A stretch of 62,000 nt of DNA from DAOQTX01 sp035340715 (GTDB lineage: Bacteria > Bacteroidota > Bacteroidia > AKYH767-A > OLB10), in contig DAOQTX010000008.1 of assembly GCA_035340715.1 (NCBI GenBank), forward strand, positions 1-62,000. Reading direction: 5' to 3'. The notes beneath the pieces were generated by a model. That model was not told the origin of the DNA. It saw nothing but the letters and a program-made list of their open reading frames with translations, and did no database searches. Below, piece by piece: positions 54,036 through 62,000 of this stretch; the stretch's first letter is position 1, and every line of letters begins with the position of its first letter. Position numbers and translations under genes: made by a program.

Positions 54036-54815
54036 ATGAGTTCTCACGAACGCGCTTTAAAAGACGATGCCAATAATGTAACCTACCAACGTTGCCACTT
54101 TGCCTATGAGTATATGCTCGACAAGGTTGAAAATAAATCGTTGCTCGATGTAGGCTGCGGCCTTGCATACGGCACTGCACTTATGGCGCAAAAAGCGAAA
54201 GAAGTGACCGGACTCGACTACGACAAACAAACCATAGAACAAAACAAACTCAGCTACCCACATCAAAAAAATCTTAGCTTTAAACAAGGGGCTGTTCCAC
54301 CACTGCCTTTCGAAAAAAACAGCTTCGATATCATTACCGCATTTCAGTTTATCGAACACATTCACGAGCGCAGCGCATTTATACAAAATGCAGTAGAAGT
54401 GCTTAAGCCCGGTGGAATGATGGTGATCACTACCCCCAATGAAAAAATGTCTTTGGCGCGAAATCCCTTTCATGTGCACGAATATACTTTTGCCGAAATG
54501 CAACAAACCCTCGAACAAATACCCGGTATCCGATTTGAATTATTGGGGCTCAATGCCAATAAGAAAGTAAAAGACTATTATGAAAAAAATGGCCGCTTTG
54601 TACGAGCCATTCTTAAATGGGATGTATTGGGACTGCACAAAAAACTTCCCTCACATTTGCTCACTGCTCCTTATAATTTTGTTACCTCTGTCATGCGAAA
54701 CCGACTGAAAAAACAAGTGCAAGAAAGCACCGGAATCACCACGGCCGATTTTTCATTGCAAAACACACAACTCGACCAACTCTACGATATCTACGCTATT
54801 ATTCACAAACAATAA
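54036..54815 (+). CDS. Class I SAM-dependent methyltransferase (4), 259 aa
   Basis: Motif I is LLDVGCGLAYGTALMA, motif II GLDYDKQTIEQ, and FDIITAFQFIEHIHE is the acceptor-facing stretch, followed by LKPGGMMVITTPN. The start chosen gives MSSHERALKDD; an earlier ATG at 53910 would add 42 residues that lie before the promoter. Target unknown; such proteins often methylate sugars or small molecules. The gene is alone between DUF2723 and tRNA-Gln. Confidence 0.87.
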   Translation: MSSHERALKDDANNVTYQRCHFAYEYMLDKVENKSLLDVGCGLAYGTALMAQKAKEVTGLDYDKQTIEQNKLSYPHQKNLSFKQGAVPPLPFEKNSFDIITAFQFIEHIHERSAFIQNAVEVLKPGGMMVITTPNEKMSLARNPFHVHEYTFAEMQQTLEQIPGIRFELLGLNANKKVKDYYEKNGRFVRAILKWDVLGLHKKLPSHLLTAPYNFVTSVMRNRLKKQVQESTGITTADFSLQNTQLDQLYDIYAIIHKQ

Positions 54816-54841
54816 AATGAATTACCAAAGCAAAATATTAT

Positions 54842-54849
54842 TACCTTTG
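54842..54849 (+). promoter_or_regulatory. Possible promoter box TACCTTTG for tRNA-Gln
   Basis: TAnnTTTG match about 93 bases before the tRNA. The predicted start point (about 54856) is at the foot of a strong hairpin. No TTG element. Confidence 0.5.
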
Positions 54850-54857
54850 CAGCCGAT

Positions 54858-54904
54858 TTAAGCACATTTCCAACAGAGCCTCATTCGCTCTGTTTCGTGT
54901 TTAA
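54858..54904 (+). other. Extended hairpin in the tRNA-Gln leader
   Basis: Outer stem TTAAGCAC/GTGTTTAA (one G-U) and inner stem AACAGAGC/GCTCTGTT with a seven-base loop. It sits between the methyltransferase stop and tRNA-Gln; it could be part of the pre-tRNA leader, or a terminator for the upstream gene, as a T-rich stretch follows it. Confidence 0.5.
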
Positions 54905-54934
54905 AGCAACAAACGCTTCTTTTTTTCTTTTTAT

Positions 54935-55005
54935 TGACCCATGGTGTAACGGTAGCACTACAGATTTTGGTTCTGTCTGTTAAGGTTCGAATCCTTATGG
55001 GTCAA
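54935..55005 (+). tRNA. tRNA-Gln (anticodon TTG)
   Basis: A 71-base cloverleaf: acceptor TGACCCA/TGGGTCA; anticodon stem ACAGA/TCTGT with loop TTTTGGT, anticodon TTG; T arm TAAGG/CCTTA with loop TTCGAAT; discriminator A. No encoded CCA. Confidence 0.96.
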
Positions 55006-55056
55006 CAAGTTTTTTAATGCCCCTACTTATTCCCTAATTTTTTACGGAATGTTATT

Positions 55057-55087
55057 AGCCACCCAATACAAAGGGTGGCTTTTTTTT
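55057..55087 (+). terminator. Intrinsic terminator after tRNA-Gln
   Basis: Perfect stem AGCCACCC/GGGTGGCT, eight-base loop, then at least seven T on the plus strand. It ends six bases before the stop codon of the convergent T9SS gene. Confidence 0.92.
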
Positions 55088-55092
55088 ACAAA

Positions 55093-57723
55093 TTACTTTA
55101 TTTTCACCATCCGTTTGGTGTCTATCACTTTTCCATCGGCTATGAGCGAATAGGTGTATATGCCGCTGCTCAGATCCGATGCATATACATCCAATACCCC
55201 GGCACCGCGTTCCAGAATTTTTATTTGCTGTACAATATTGCCAGAAGAAGTAAAGAAAATGATTTTTGCTTCCACTATGTGTTCAGGTATGAAGTAGCTT
55301 ATTACCGTGTGTTCTGCAAATGGATTGGGGTCGTTTTGATTGAGAATGATTCCTTGTGCATCCGAAAGTTCTATTTGCAGACGTTGCTCTGAAGGACTAT
55401 TTTGATTTTGTTTAGGTATAGGATTAGGATTTGAGGCCGCTATAAGCGAATCGATTTGTAGCTGTTGTTGCTGATAACCTTTTATCAAAAATGGAATTAA
55501 CTCTATATAATTTACCGATAAAAATTCATTCATAGTTTTTGTTATTACTCCATTTGAATCTGTTTGTTCAGGCTCAGCAAATTGCTTAACTAAATTTGGT
55601 AAAATGCTTTGTAATTCCTGAGCTAATAGTCCATAGTGAGTTCCGGTTGATAAATTCAGGGGACTTTTGTTACCAAAGCTTTGGGTGTATTCAAACGATT
55701 TTGGTTGCAATGCCATAAGCACCTGTTTAGAATTGGAAATAGGTTGTACATTTTGTTTTAAACTACTATCAGATAAGGTAAATGGTCTATTAAAAAAAAC
55801 ATCCCCATTAAAATATCCTGCTGCATTATTACATAAGGTTGGTAAGCAAGAAACTACCGGAGCCGAAGCCCTTACTCCATAATTGATGATAGTTCCACCG
55901 GAAACATTTAGGTCCGCCCCTATGTTCTGATTGGCTGGTTCTTTGGCGTTTGCGAAATAGCCAATATTTACTGCAGCCCCCCTGATTTGAGAAAAGCAAC
56001 CGAAATTCCGCCTAGGGGTCTGTCCGAGTATATTTGAAACCAACTGACGTACTCCAAATCCCTGACTTCCATTTGACGTAGAAACCATACTGTACAAACC
56101 ACTTGCATTGGTACCAACCGCGTGATTATCTATTCGATTAAAAGTACCAATAGCTCCTCCGCTCCATCCATTGGCCGCTGGTGTTGAGGTTATTATGGTT
56201 TGAGTAATACCTATTGATTGGTGCAGACCAGGATTGTTAATTGGGTTATTGCTTGTGAGGTTAACACCCAAACCAATATTTTCAACTACACCACTATTGT
56301 TTATGTTATCGTTAAGTGAAAGAACCGTATGTGTGTTTGCCGTGAATAAACTACTTCTAATATCCAGTTGTGCTAATGGTGCAGTAGTGCCAATGCCTAC
56401 TCTTTGATCAACACCCGGATTTTGCCAAATACGAGAAACGCATAATTGATTGTTGGTATTAAAAAGTGAAATGAAATTATTCTGTTGTTGGGCACAAGCG
56501 GTCAAGGTTCCATTTGCCCCTATATCATCCGTGAGCACCACATCTCCATTTCCATCCACAGTCAATACTCTGCCATTGGAAGGAATGGATGGAGAACTGT
56601 TGTTGAGCATTCTGAATCGTAACCCACTTGTATTTGGTATCATTGAATTTATCTCTAACATATTTTGAGGGCCTAACGGATCATTGGATAATCCTATCCC
56701 TACCGGTATATTGTTACCCAATATCATGGTTTGGCTATTGGTAGCAAAAGCATTTTCACCCAGCACTACAGTACCGGATAAACCATCGCTATGACTTGCA
56801 TTATATCCAAGCGTTGTATTTAGTTCTGAATTTGTAACACCACCAGCAGCATTTGATCCCAGATAGGTATTGTATGATCCTACAATAAAATCTATTGCCG
56901 ATCTATTTCCTGCAAATACATTTTCTTCGCCATTGGTCATACTACTACTGCTTAAATTACCAATAGAGGTATTAAAACTTCCATCCTGCAACATAAGCCC
57001 TGCACTGCTGCCTAATAAGGTATTGAAGTTACCGGTATTGATTCGCCAACCTGATCGGTATCCATAAAAGCTATTGTTTTCTCCTGTATAGTAATTAAGC
57101 AAACCGATGCCCGATTCATAGCCTACCATGGTGTTATTGTTAGCATCAGCTTGTTCGCCAGCTCTGCGACCTATATACACATTACATCCGTTGCGTTGAT
57201 TAAACAATCCGGCAGTGGTGCCAATAAACACATTAAAGGCACCATCCGTATTTTGTGCACCAGCGTTTACACCCATAAACACATTGTCATGTCCATCGGT
57301 ATTGACAAGGCCGCTTTGAAAACCCACAAAAGAATTATTAAATCCACCCGCATTGCTTAGCCCTGAACCTACCCCAAGAAAAATATTTTGTGTGCCCCAG
57401 TTATGCAGCACTGTTTGCTTATTTATGCCATAGCCGGAGTTGGGTATGGCTGCATCCGGAAGTATATCAAGAATATCATTGCCGGGAAAATGGTTAATAC
57501 CTATGCCGATGTGGCCGGAATTGGCATCGATAAGCATGCGTTGAATACCATTCGTCATAATAGAAAAAGGAGCATTCCAAGTACCGTCTGTTCCTATGGT
57601 TGAAGGTGCTCCAAATGGAACGTTTGCGTTACCTCCTTTTTGCCAGTTTATTTGAGCAAAGGTTGAAGCCGTGAGCAGAGACAAAGCAAGTGTGCCTGCT
57701 AATTTTAAGTTGAGATTTTTCAT
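55093..57723 (-). CDS. Secreted repeat protein with S74 chaperone-like domain and T9SS tail, 876 aa
   Basis: Signal peptide to about residue 23 (TFAQ). Residues about 110-330 are YadA-head-like or tail-fibre-like repeats, each of the G-N-x-A/S-G type (N-x-F-I-G-x-x-A-G). From about 646 to 760 there is an S74 intramolecular chaperone domain: SDSSLK with the Ser651/Lys656 dyad, then YGLLAQELQSILPNLV. The last about 90 residues are a T9SS sorting tail (LNQNDPNPFAEHTVISYFIP). Probably a surface fibre; see findings for the order of domains. Next gene 4 bases upstream. Confidence 0.85.
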   Translation of the reverse strand: MKNLNLKLAGTLALSLLTASTFAQINWQKGGNANVPFGAPSTIGTDGTWNAPFSIMTNGIQRMLIDANSGHIGIGINHFPGNDILDILPDAAIPNSGYGINKQTVLHNWGTQNIFLGVGSGLSNAGGFNNSFVGFQSGLVNTDGHDNVFMGVNAGAQNTDGAFNVFIGTTAGLFNQRNGCNVYIGRRAGEQADANNNTMVGYESGIGLLNYYTGENNSFYGYRSGWRINTGNFNTLLGSSAGLMLQDGSFNTSIGNLSSSSMTNGEENVFAGNRSAIDFIVGSYNTYLGSNAAGGVTNSELNTTLGYNASHSDGLSGTVVLGENAFATNSQTMILGNNIPVGIGLSNDPLGPQNMLEINSMIPNTSGLRFRMLNNSSPSIPSNGRVLTVDGNGDVVLTDDIGANGTLTACAQQQNNFISLFNTNNQLCVSRIWQNPGVDQRVGIGTTAPLAQLDIRSSLFTANTHTVLSLNDNINNSGVVENIGLGVNLTSNNPINNPGLHQSIGITQTIITSTPAANGWSGGAIGTFNRIDNHAVGTNASGLYSMVSTSNGSQGFGVRQLVSNILGQTPRRNFGCFSQIRGAAVNIGYFANAKEPANQNIGADLNVSGGTIINYGVRASAPVVSCLPTLCNNAAGYFNGDVFFNRPFTLSDSSLKQNVQPISNSKQVLMALQPKSFEYTQSFGNKSPLNLSTGTHYGLLAQELQSILPNLVKQFAEPEQTDSNGVITKTMNEFLSVNYIELIPFLIKGYQQQQLQIDSLIAASNPNPIPKQNQNSPSEQRLQIELSDAQGIILNQNDPNPFAEHTVISYFIPEHIVEAKIIFFTSSGNIVQQIKILERGAGVLDVYASDLSSGIYTYSLIADGKVIDTKRMVKIK

Positions 57724-57727
57724 ACGC

Positions 57728-58723
57728 TTATTGTTTTAAGAGTTTGTAATTAATTGATTGGGTTTTTGATTTTATGATGAGGAATAAAATGCCTTTGCTA
57801 AAAGGAGTTGTATCAATGGTTTTATTGTTGGTAGTGATGTTCTTTTCTTGGTAAAGCTGCTGCCCAAGTGCGTTATAAATAGTCAGGTCGTAAGGGGCTG
57901 TAAATGTCTGGTTAATCTGAAAGTAATCCGTTACCGGATTTGGGTAGATGTTAAAATTATCGTTTAGCTGTTCTTCCTGTATTCCGGTGTAAAGATAGTT
58001 GGCAGCATAAGAAGAATCGGTAGAAACGCAAATATCATCAAACAAATAATAACTGTTTGGATAGCTGCTGTATGTATGATGTACAGTATCTGTATTGTTA
58101 TTCTCAAAGAAATTGCCAACAGAAATGTAAGTGTAAGCAGAATCAGCCACAAACGAACCAAAAATGGTTGTCCAATTGGTAGTATCGGTTATAATTGAAT
58201 CAGTATAGACATGAGCAAAATTTTCTATGGGTGGAATAGTGGTTGAGTCGATATTAGTGTATGCTACCGTTGAAAAAAGTACTCCCAGCTTGTCTATAAA
58301 CATTGAACTACCAATGTTTGGTGTATTCGGAACGGCAACTACTTTGAGTGAAACATAATATTTTTGACCAATGGTAAGTGGAGCAGTCAAATTACCTCCT
58401 AAAATCTCTCTATTCAAAGAGTAATTAGTTTCTTGTTCAATATAGGAAATCGCACCTGCATACGCCTGACCAGATGCCGCAATTTGTATACCTGTAAAGT
58501 TATTTGGAACAGAATAACCGTAAAATGACGAGTTAACGCATCCATTATAATAATCAGGAGAAGAACTAAAAGGCTGCCAATTTGCTGCGTGTGTAATCCA
58601 ACCGTTTATTGGGCAAGAATTGGTATCTTCAAAGCTGGGGTTCACCACTAAATTAGTTTGCCCACTCACACAAAAAACCAAGCCACAGAGAAAAAGCTTA
58701 AAAAGAAGAATTGATTTTTTCAT
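57728..58723 (-). CDS. Secreted T9SS type A sorting-domain protein, 331 aa
   Basis: Signal peptide ends about SGQ (residue 22). The N-terminal part starts NLVVNPSFEDTNSCP, the opening of a carbohydrate-binding-like jelly-roll family common in secreted Bacteroidota proteins. The C-terminus is a T9SS tail: FNIYPNPVTDYFQINQTF and a last KGILFLIIKSKTQSINYKLLKQ-like strand. No catalytic motif. It precedes the 876-residue gene by four bases, so they are cotranscribed. Confidence 0.85.
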   Translation of the reverse strand: MKKSILLFKLFLCGLVFCVSGQTNLVVNPSFEDTNSCPINGWITHAANWQPFSSSPDYYNGCVNSSFYGYSVPNNFTGIQIAASGQAYAGAISYIEQETNYSLNREILGGNLTAPLTIGQKYYVSLKVVAVPNTPNIGSSMFIDKLGVLFSTVAYTNIDSTTIPPIENFAHVYTDSIITDTTNWTTIFGSFVADSAYTYISVGNFFENNNTDTVHHTYSSYPNSYYLFDDICVSTDSSYAANYLYTGIQEEQLNDNFNIYPNPVTDYFQINQTFTAPYDLTIYNALGQQLYQEKNITTNNKTIDTTPFSKGILFLIIKSKTQSINYKLLKQ

Positions 58724-58726
58724 AAG

Positions 58727-58936
58727 CTATTGTTTTAAAAGTTTATATATGTTTTGATTGTTTTGTGAAGCGATTTTGATAAAAAGCAAGCCGTGGTTGT
58801 ACGGGTTAATGTCCAGTTGAAGCTTATCGGTATTTAGGTTTTGTGCATGCACGGCAACACAATTAAATAAAGAGACAACAATTAAATTATTTCGATTTGC
58901 AAATAAAAATTTGCGGGGGGGGGGGTAATAATACAT
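58727..58936 (-). pseudogene. Decayed T9SS sorting-tail fragment
   Basis: A 69-codon frame whose last about 50 residues read as a T9SS sorting tail: IVVSLFNCVAVHAQNLNTDKLQLDI and HGLLFIKIA-type strand, ending IYKLLKQ like the next gene. The YPNP block and any upstream cargo are missing; the first residues come from a poly-C tract. It is most likely the remains of a cargo gene. Three bases separate it from the 331-residue gene. Confidence 0.65.
58915..58925 (+). repeat. Homopolymer of 11 G (C on the coding strand)
   Basis: Eleven consecutive G at the 5' end of the sorting-tail fragment, far longer than expected in AT-rich DNA. Such tracts slip during replication. Confidence 0.85.
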
Positions 58937-59217
58937 ACTTCATATATAATGGGTTTAAAAGAATGTACAAAAGAAAAAAATCTGATGATGCTTAAACCGG
59001 CTTACGAAGCTATGGGTACTTGTCTATCGATCAATGACAAGTAAACATATACAAAAGAAAATGAAATTGCAAAAATATAAGTGCAAGGGATTATTGTGAT
59101 GATAAAGGTTTGGTAAGTTTATGTAAATAAATCCACAAGGCAGAGCCTTGCGGTAGCGGGGCGGAGTGATCATTTGTAAAGACCTTTCGAGATAAAGCAA
59201 CTGTAAAAACGAAAAAA
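58937..59217. other. Intergenic region with a small hairpin
   Basis: No gene seen. It holds CAAGGC-AGA-GCCTTG (59136-59150), a perfect six-base-pair hairpin with a GC-rich flank, which could be a weak terminator for the LVIVD gene. A minus-strand TATTTTTG box occurs at 59077-59070 ahead of the fragment and cargo genes. Confidence 0.4.
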
Positions 59218-61401
59218 TTATCTGTCTGTGACTATTAATTTGCCTAGCGCGATGGTTTTATTTTCTTCTGTCAAGCGAAAGAAATACAGTCCGCTTGGAA
59301 GATTGTCACGATTGAAATGGATTGCCTTTCCGTTGATGTTTTTTATTTGCGCAACTGCCTGACCAAAACCGTTGTAAACCGAAAAAGTCCCACTATGTAA
59401 AATATTGTCTGTTTGTAAAACTGTCTGATAGGAAAAAGGATTTGGATATAGTAGAGAATTATTATTCACTTCATCAAGGAAATTAACACTAGTAACAAAA
59501 GTGTTATTAAAAATATAAATACTATAATTTGAAACTAAGTAGATATTGTTATTATCTGCATAAACATTACGCGCACCTGCAGAAATATTATAAAAATATC
59601 CTACCTGCACAGGCGAAGTTGGATTGCTTACATCAATCACTTGAAGTCCATTTAAGAAATCAGAAAGGTAAACATAACTGCCAACCTTGTGTAGTTCTAA
59701 TCTTGGGTCATTGCCAACCGATGAATAGCTTCCGGCTAAAACAGGAGATGACGGGTTACTTACATCAATAATTATTAATCCTTGTGCTCCTGCAGCAACA
59801 TAGGCATAATTTGCTGACACATAAACATCACTGCCGTTAGCAGGTAACTGATATGAACCCACTTCTACAGGTGATGCAGGATTGGTGACATCCACAATAT
59901 GGAGTTTACTTGCATTGTCAGTAACATAAGCATAATTTCCAGAGACAAAGATTTCAATTGCCTGAAACCCGCCTGTGAGAGTTAAAGATCCAACTGAAAC
60001 AGGTGAAGCAGGATTGCTCACATTAATAACATGGATACCTAGATTGCCAAAACACACATAAGCATAGGTTCCCGATAAAGAAATACCTGCTACTGTAGCA
60101 CTGCTGATATTGAAAGAACCTATTTTGACAGGATTAGAAGGATTGCTAATATCAATGATTTTTAGGCCAGAGCTAGATCCAGTAACTAATTGTCCTCCAG
60201 TTAAATAAAGATAATTCCCAGAAACAAACAAACCAGCATAATAATGAGATGAATCATTGAACATTCCAATCTGCTGAGGCAAGGATGGATTTGTCATATC
60301 GTATACTCCAATCAAGACTCCATTTGGGGGTTCCCAATCAATTGTATAAACATAGTTTCCCGAAGAATAAACATCAACAAATGTCTGTGCCTGCCTGAAT
60401 TTTCCAAGAAGAGAAGGTGAAGCAGGAATAGAAACATCAACAATATCTAAAGATTTTATTTCACCTGGGAAAGTTAGGTTGTTCAAAAAATAAGCTTGTG
60501 ATCCATTAACAAAAACAGATTGCAAAGCGTAAAAATTTGAATTTACATTATAATTTCCAATTACGGATGGTGCTGATGGATTGCTGACATCCCATATATT
60601 AAATGCTCCAGAAAAATAATTATTTGAAGTATATGCATAATTACCAGAGACAAATAAGGAATTTGTAGAAAAACCAAAATTCCCATTTACACTTACCTGT
60701 ACCGGAGATAATGGATTTGTTATATTCACAATTCGCAAGCTATCATTAAGCACATACGCATAATTTCCAGAAATAAAAACTGTTTCAACAGGATAACTCC
60801 AATTTAAAGAACTTACAGAAACAGGAGAAGAAGGATTACTTACATCCACAATCTGTAGTCCGCTCAATCCATAAGCTATATACACGTAATTTCCTGAAAC
60901 AACAACATTACTTGCTATGTTGTTTCCTAAATCAAAAAAGCCTACTTCGAAAGGGGCAGCAGAGTTACTAATATCAAGCACCCTGAGACCTGCCGTGCCA
61001 CTAGCGACATAAGCATAATTACCAGAAACAGAAACAGCGTATGCATTGCCTTGAGTATGATAAAATCCACTTTCAAAAGGTTGAAGCGGATTGCTAACAT
61101 CAATTATACGTATTCCTGAATCTCCAGCCGCAACATATGCCTTCCCGCTTTGATAAGTTATCCATGTTATGTTTTGCGGAAGAATAATTTGGCTTACCGC
61201 TTTTATAGAAGAAGTATTAGAGATATCTAATATATTAAAAGCAGCTTCGCTTCCCAAATAAGCATAGTTGCCATTACCGTAAATAGCATTAAAGCGATAT
61301 CCATGATGCCATTCTTTTATTAGAGTTACGTTGCTGCTTTGACAAAAAGAAACCTTAATTGAAAGCAGAAAGCAAATAGTGAAGAGTAAATTTGTTTTCA
61401 T
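59218..61401 (-). CDS. Secreted LVIVD-repeat beta-propeller protein with T9SS tail, 727 aa
   Basis: Signal peptide ends about SFCQ (residue 21). About residues 25-640 hold some twelve repeats of 40-50 residues, each with SGNYAYV, then an I-D-V-S-N-P motif and P-V-x-V-G, the mark of the LVIVD repeat, which builds beta-propellers. The last about 80 residues are a T9SS tail (LLYPNPFSYQTVLQ ... LPSGLYFFRLT). Likely a surface or released adhesive or binding protein. A TACATTTG box lies upstream. Confidence 0.88.
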   Translation of the reverse strand: MKTNLLFTICFLLSIKVSFCQSSNVTLIKEWHHGYRFNAIYGNGNYAYLGSEAAFNILDISNTSSIKAVSQIILPQNITWITYQSGKAYVAAGDSGIRIIDVSNPLQPFESGFYHTQGNAYAVSVSGNYAYVASGTAGLRVLDISNSAAPFEVGFFDLGNNIASNVVVSGNYVYIAYGLSGLQIVDVSNPSSPVSVSSLNWSYPVETVFISGNYAYVLNDSLRIVNITNPLSPVQVSVNGNFGFSTNSLFVSGNYAYTSNNYFSGAFNIWDVSNPSAPSVIGNYNVNSNFYALQSVFVNGSQAYFLNNLTFPGEIKSLDIVDVSIPASPSLLGKFRQAQTFVDVYSSGNYVYTIDWEPPNGVLIGVYDMTNPSLPQQIGMFNDSSHYYAGLFVSGNYLYLTGGQLVTGSSSGLKIIDISNPSNPVKIGSFNISSATVAGISLSGTYAYVCFGNLGIHVINVSNPASPVSVGSLTLTGGFQAIEIFVSGNYAYVTDNASKLHIVDVTNPASPVEVGSYQLPANGSDVYVSANYAYVAAGAQGLIIIDVSNPSSPVLAGSYSSVGNDPRLELHKVGSYVYLSDFLNGLQVIDVSNPTSPVQVGYFYNISAGARNVYADNNNIYLVSNYSIYIFNNTFVTSVNFLDEVNNNSLLYPNPFSYQTVLQTDNILHSGTFSVYNGFGQAVAQIKNINGKAIHFNRDNLPSGLYFFRLTEENKTIALGKLIVTDR

Positions 61402-61484
61402 AGTATTTTGGTTTTATTGGTTGTACATAACGGCAGTCCGTCTAAAAACTACAATTATTTAAAGATAGTAATTTAATGGCATTA

Positions 61485-61492
61485 CAAATGTA
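61485..61492 (-). promoter_or_regulatory. Promoter box TACATTTG for the LVIVD protein gene
   Basis: Minus-strand TAnnTTTG match about 84 bases before the start. No TTG element at the expected place. Confidence 0.4.
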
Positions 61493-61650
61493 TAGGTGCT
61501 ATTTTAAGCGGCTTATAAAAAAACATTTTTCTGATTGCCCAAGTGAAATGAAAAAAGATCCGCTCGCATCTACACATACTCTAAAGGGGATTATAGTGTA
61601 AAATATATTCAACAAATTAATATTTAGGTTTTTAGACAGTTTGACGGTAA

Positions 61651-61758
61651 GTATATGGCAAGTAGGCGATTGCGTGGCACTTTCCTGTCAAGTTACACCA
61701 AAGCTGAAGCGGGCTACAACCCTTGAATTTATTACTGTCACGCCTATTTGCTATATAC
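61651..61758. repeat. Long imperfect inverted repeat
   Basis: Arms at 61651-61668 (GTATATGGCAAGTAGGCG) and 61741-61758 (CGCCTATTTGCTATATAC) pair over 18 positions; two pairs are G-U if the plus strand is the RNA. An inner stem TCAAG/CTTGA lies at 61688-61692 and 61722-61726. It may be a structured RNA, a palindromic dispersed repeat, or a miniature element. No second copy was seen in this window. Confidence 0.5.
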
Positions 61759-61777
61759 ATTGTTGTGCGGTCGTACT

Positions 61778-61945
61778 TTATTCAAATATTTCCTGTACTG
61801 TCTTTGAATTCTTTAATTTTTCTAAATCCGTATATCTTGGTCCTTGTAGTGACCCTGTTTTTGCATCACCAAATCTTATCGGCCCAATCTCATGTGCAGG
61901 CGCTTTAAAATTCAACTGATATTTTCCTCCATCACCGTATGCCAT
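61778..61945 (-). CDS. Small hypothetical protein, 55 aa
   Basis: Frame from ATG to stop reading MAYGDGGKYQLNF and then GPIRFGDAKTGSL, with a helical end. Codon use and amino-acid mix look coding, but there is no family I recognise. The frame is open further upstream (no stop for 15 codons), so the real protein may be longer or may be the C-terminal remnant of a gene that continues past the window end. It lies 20 bases beyond the inverted repeat. Confidence 0.35.
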   Translation of the reverse strand: MAYGDGGKYQLNFKAPAHEIGPIRFGDAKTGSLQGPRYTDLEKLKNSKTVQEIFE

Positions 61946-62000
61946 CAGCTCAAGGTTCCTTTTATTACACAGCAAGTATGGTTCAATTGGTTAAATGAGA

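Larger units (their letters stand above)
61402..61777. other. Intergenic region between the LVIVD gene and the small frame at the window end
   Basis: About 375 bases without a supported gene. It carries a promoter box for the LVIVD gene and an 18-base-pair inverted repeat; both are listed separately. A 92-codon plus-strand frame across it has no recognisable features. Confidence 0.45.

Noticed and set aside
54858..54904. Known ncRNA such as SRP RNA, 6S RNA or a tmRNA piece
   Set aside because: None of the conserved loops or tRNA-like ends is present.
55093..61401. Phage tail or prophage region because of tail-fibre-like repeats and S74
   Set aside because: Proteins carry signal peptides and T9SS tails, and no phage structural, replication or integrase genes are nearby.
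61651..61758. Integron attC site
   Set aside because: The arms lack GTTRRRY/RYYYAAC core motifs and no integrase is present.
1..62000. CRISPR array, restriction-modification or toxin-antitoxin defence system
   Set aside because: No spaced direct repeats and no Cas, methylase-endonuclease or toxin-antitoxin pair could be recognised.

Overview
The window looks like a chromosomal segment of a member of the Bacteroidota. Evidence seen in the sequence: C-terminal type IX secretion (T9SS) sorting domains on several large secreted proteins; many promoter boxes of the Bacteroidota form TAnnTTTG; almost no Shine-Dalgarno sequences; AT-rich DNA; and families typical of the phylum (DUF4175, DUF4292, DUF2723, the two-substrate phosphoglucose/phosphomannose isomerase, and the yceD-rpmF-plsX-fabH-accB-accC operon). 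The class or genus cannot be fixed from this. No phage, insertion sequence, CRISPR array or rRNA operon is visible.

Layout. 1-10.3 kb, all minus: a truncated TlpA-like gene, a lipoprotein and a TMTC-like TPR membrane protein; then a run of cell-envelope genes (flippase, dut, nucleotidyltransferase, TPR protein, DUF4292 lipoprotein, EnvC-like factor, tatA). 10.3-16.1 kb, minus: acylphosphatase, enoyl-CoA hydratase, B12-binding protein, M28 peptidase, lysS, M48 lipoprotein. 16.2-26.5 kb, mostly plus: phosphosugar isomerase, an lpxL-type acyltransferase (minus), lipB, a serine hydrolase, an unknown protein, a PolB-like exonuclease, then a surface-glycan run of two GT4 glycosyltransferases, two methyltransferases and a flippase. 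26.6-34.6 kb, minus: methyltransferase, mnmG, ybeY, an anti-sigma-factor-like ATPase, DUF4175 and pirin. Two parS-like palindromes bracket mnmG, suggesting that this part lies in the origin/segregation domain of the chromosome.

34.9-41.7 kb, plus: yceD, rpmF, plsX, fabH, accB and accC link ribosome assembly with fatty-acid and phospholipid synthesis. They are followed by a SHOCT-like membrane protein, a second biotin carrier and a Tat-exported superoxide dismutase. 41.7-47.6 kb, minus: a PfkB kinase and a 1627-residue secreted glycosidase-like/beta-helix protein. 47.9-55.1 kb: tRNA-Asn, an unknown 385-residue gene with a structured leader, rsmI, a polysaccharide deacetylase, DUF2723, a methyltransferase and tRNA-Gln. 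55.1-62 kb, minus: three secreted T9SS cargo genes, a decayed T9SS tail next to an 11-base homopolymer, and an end region with a long inverted repeat and a small unknown reading frame.

Most of the window is ordinary housekeeping and envelope biology. The parts that deserve a second look are the parS-like sites built into the start regions of mnmG and its neighbour, the two structured non-coding segments (49194-49316 and 61651-61758), the T9SS cargo that carries an S74 self-cleaving chaperone domain before its sorting tail, and the homopolymer at the T9SS remnant. I did not find a convincing new multi-gene system.
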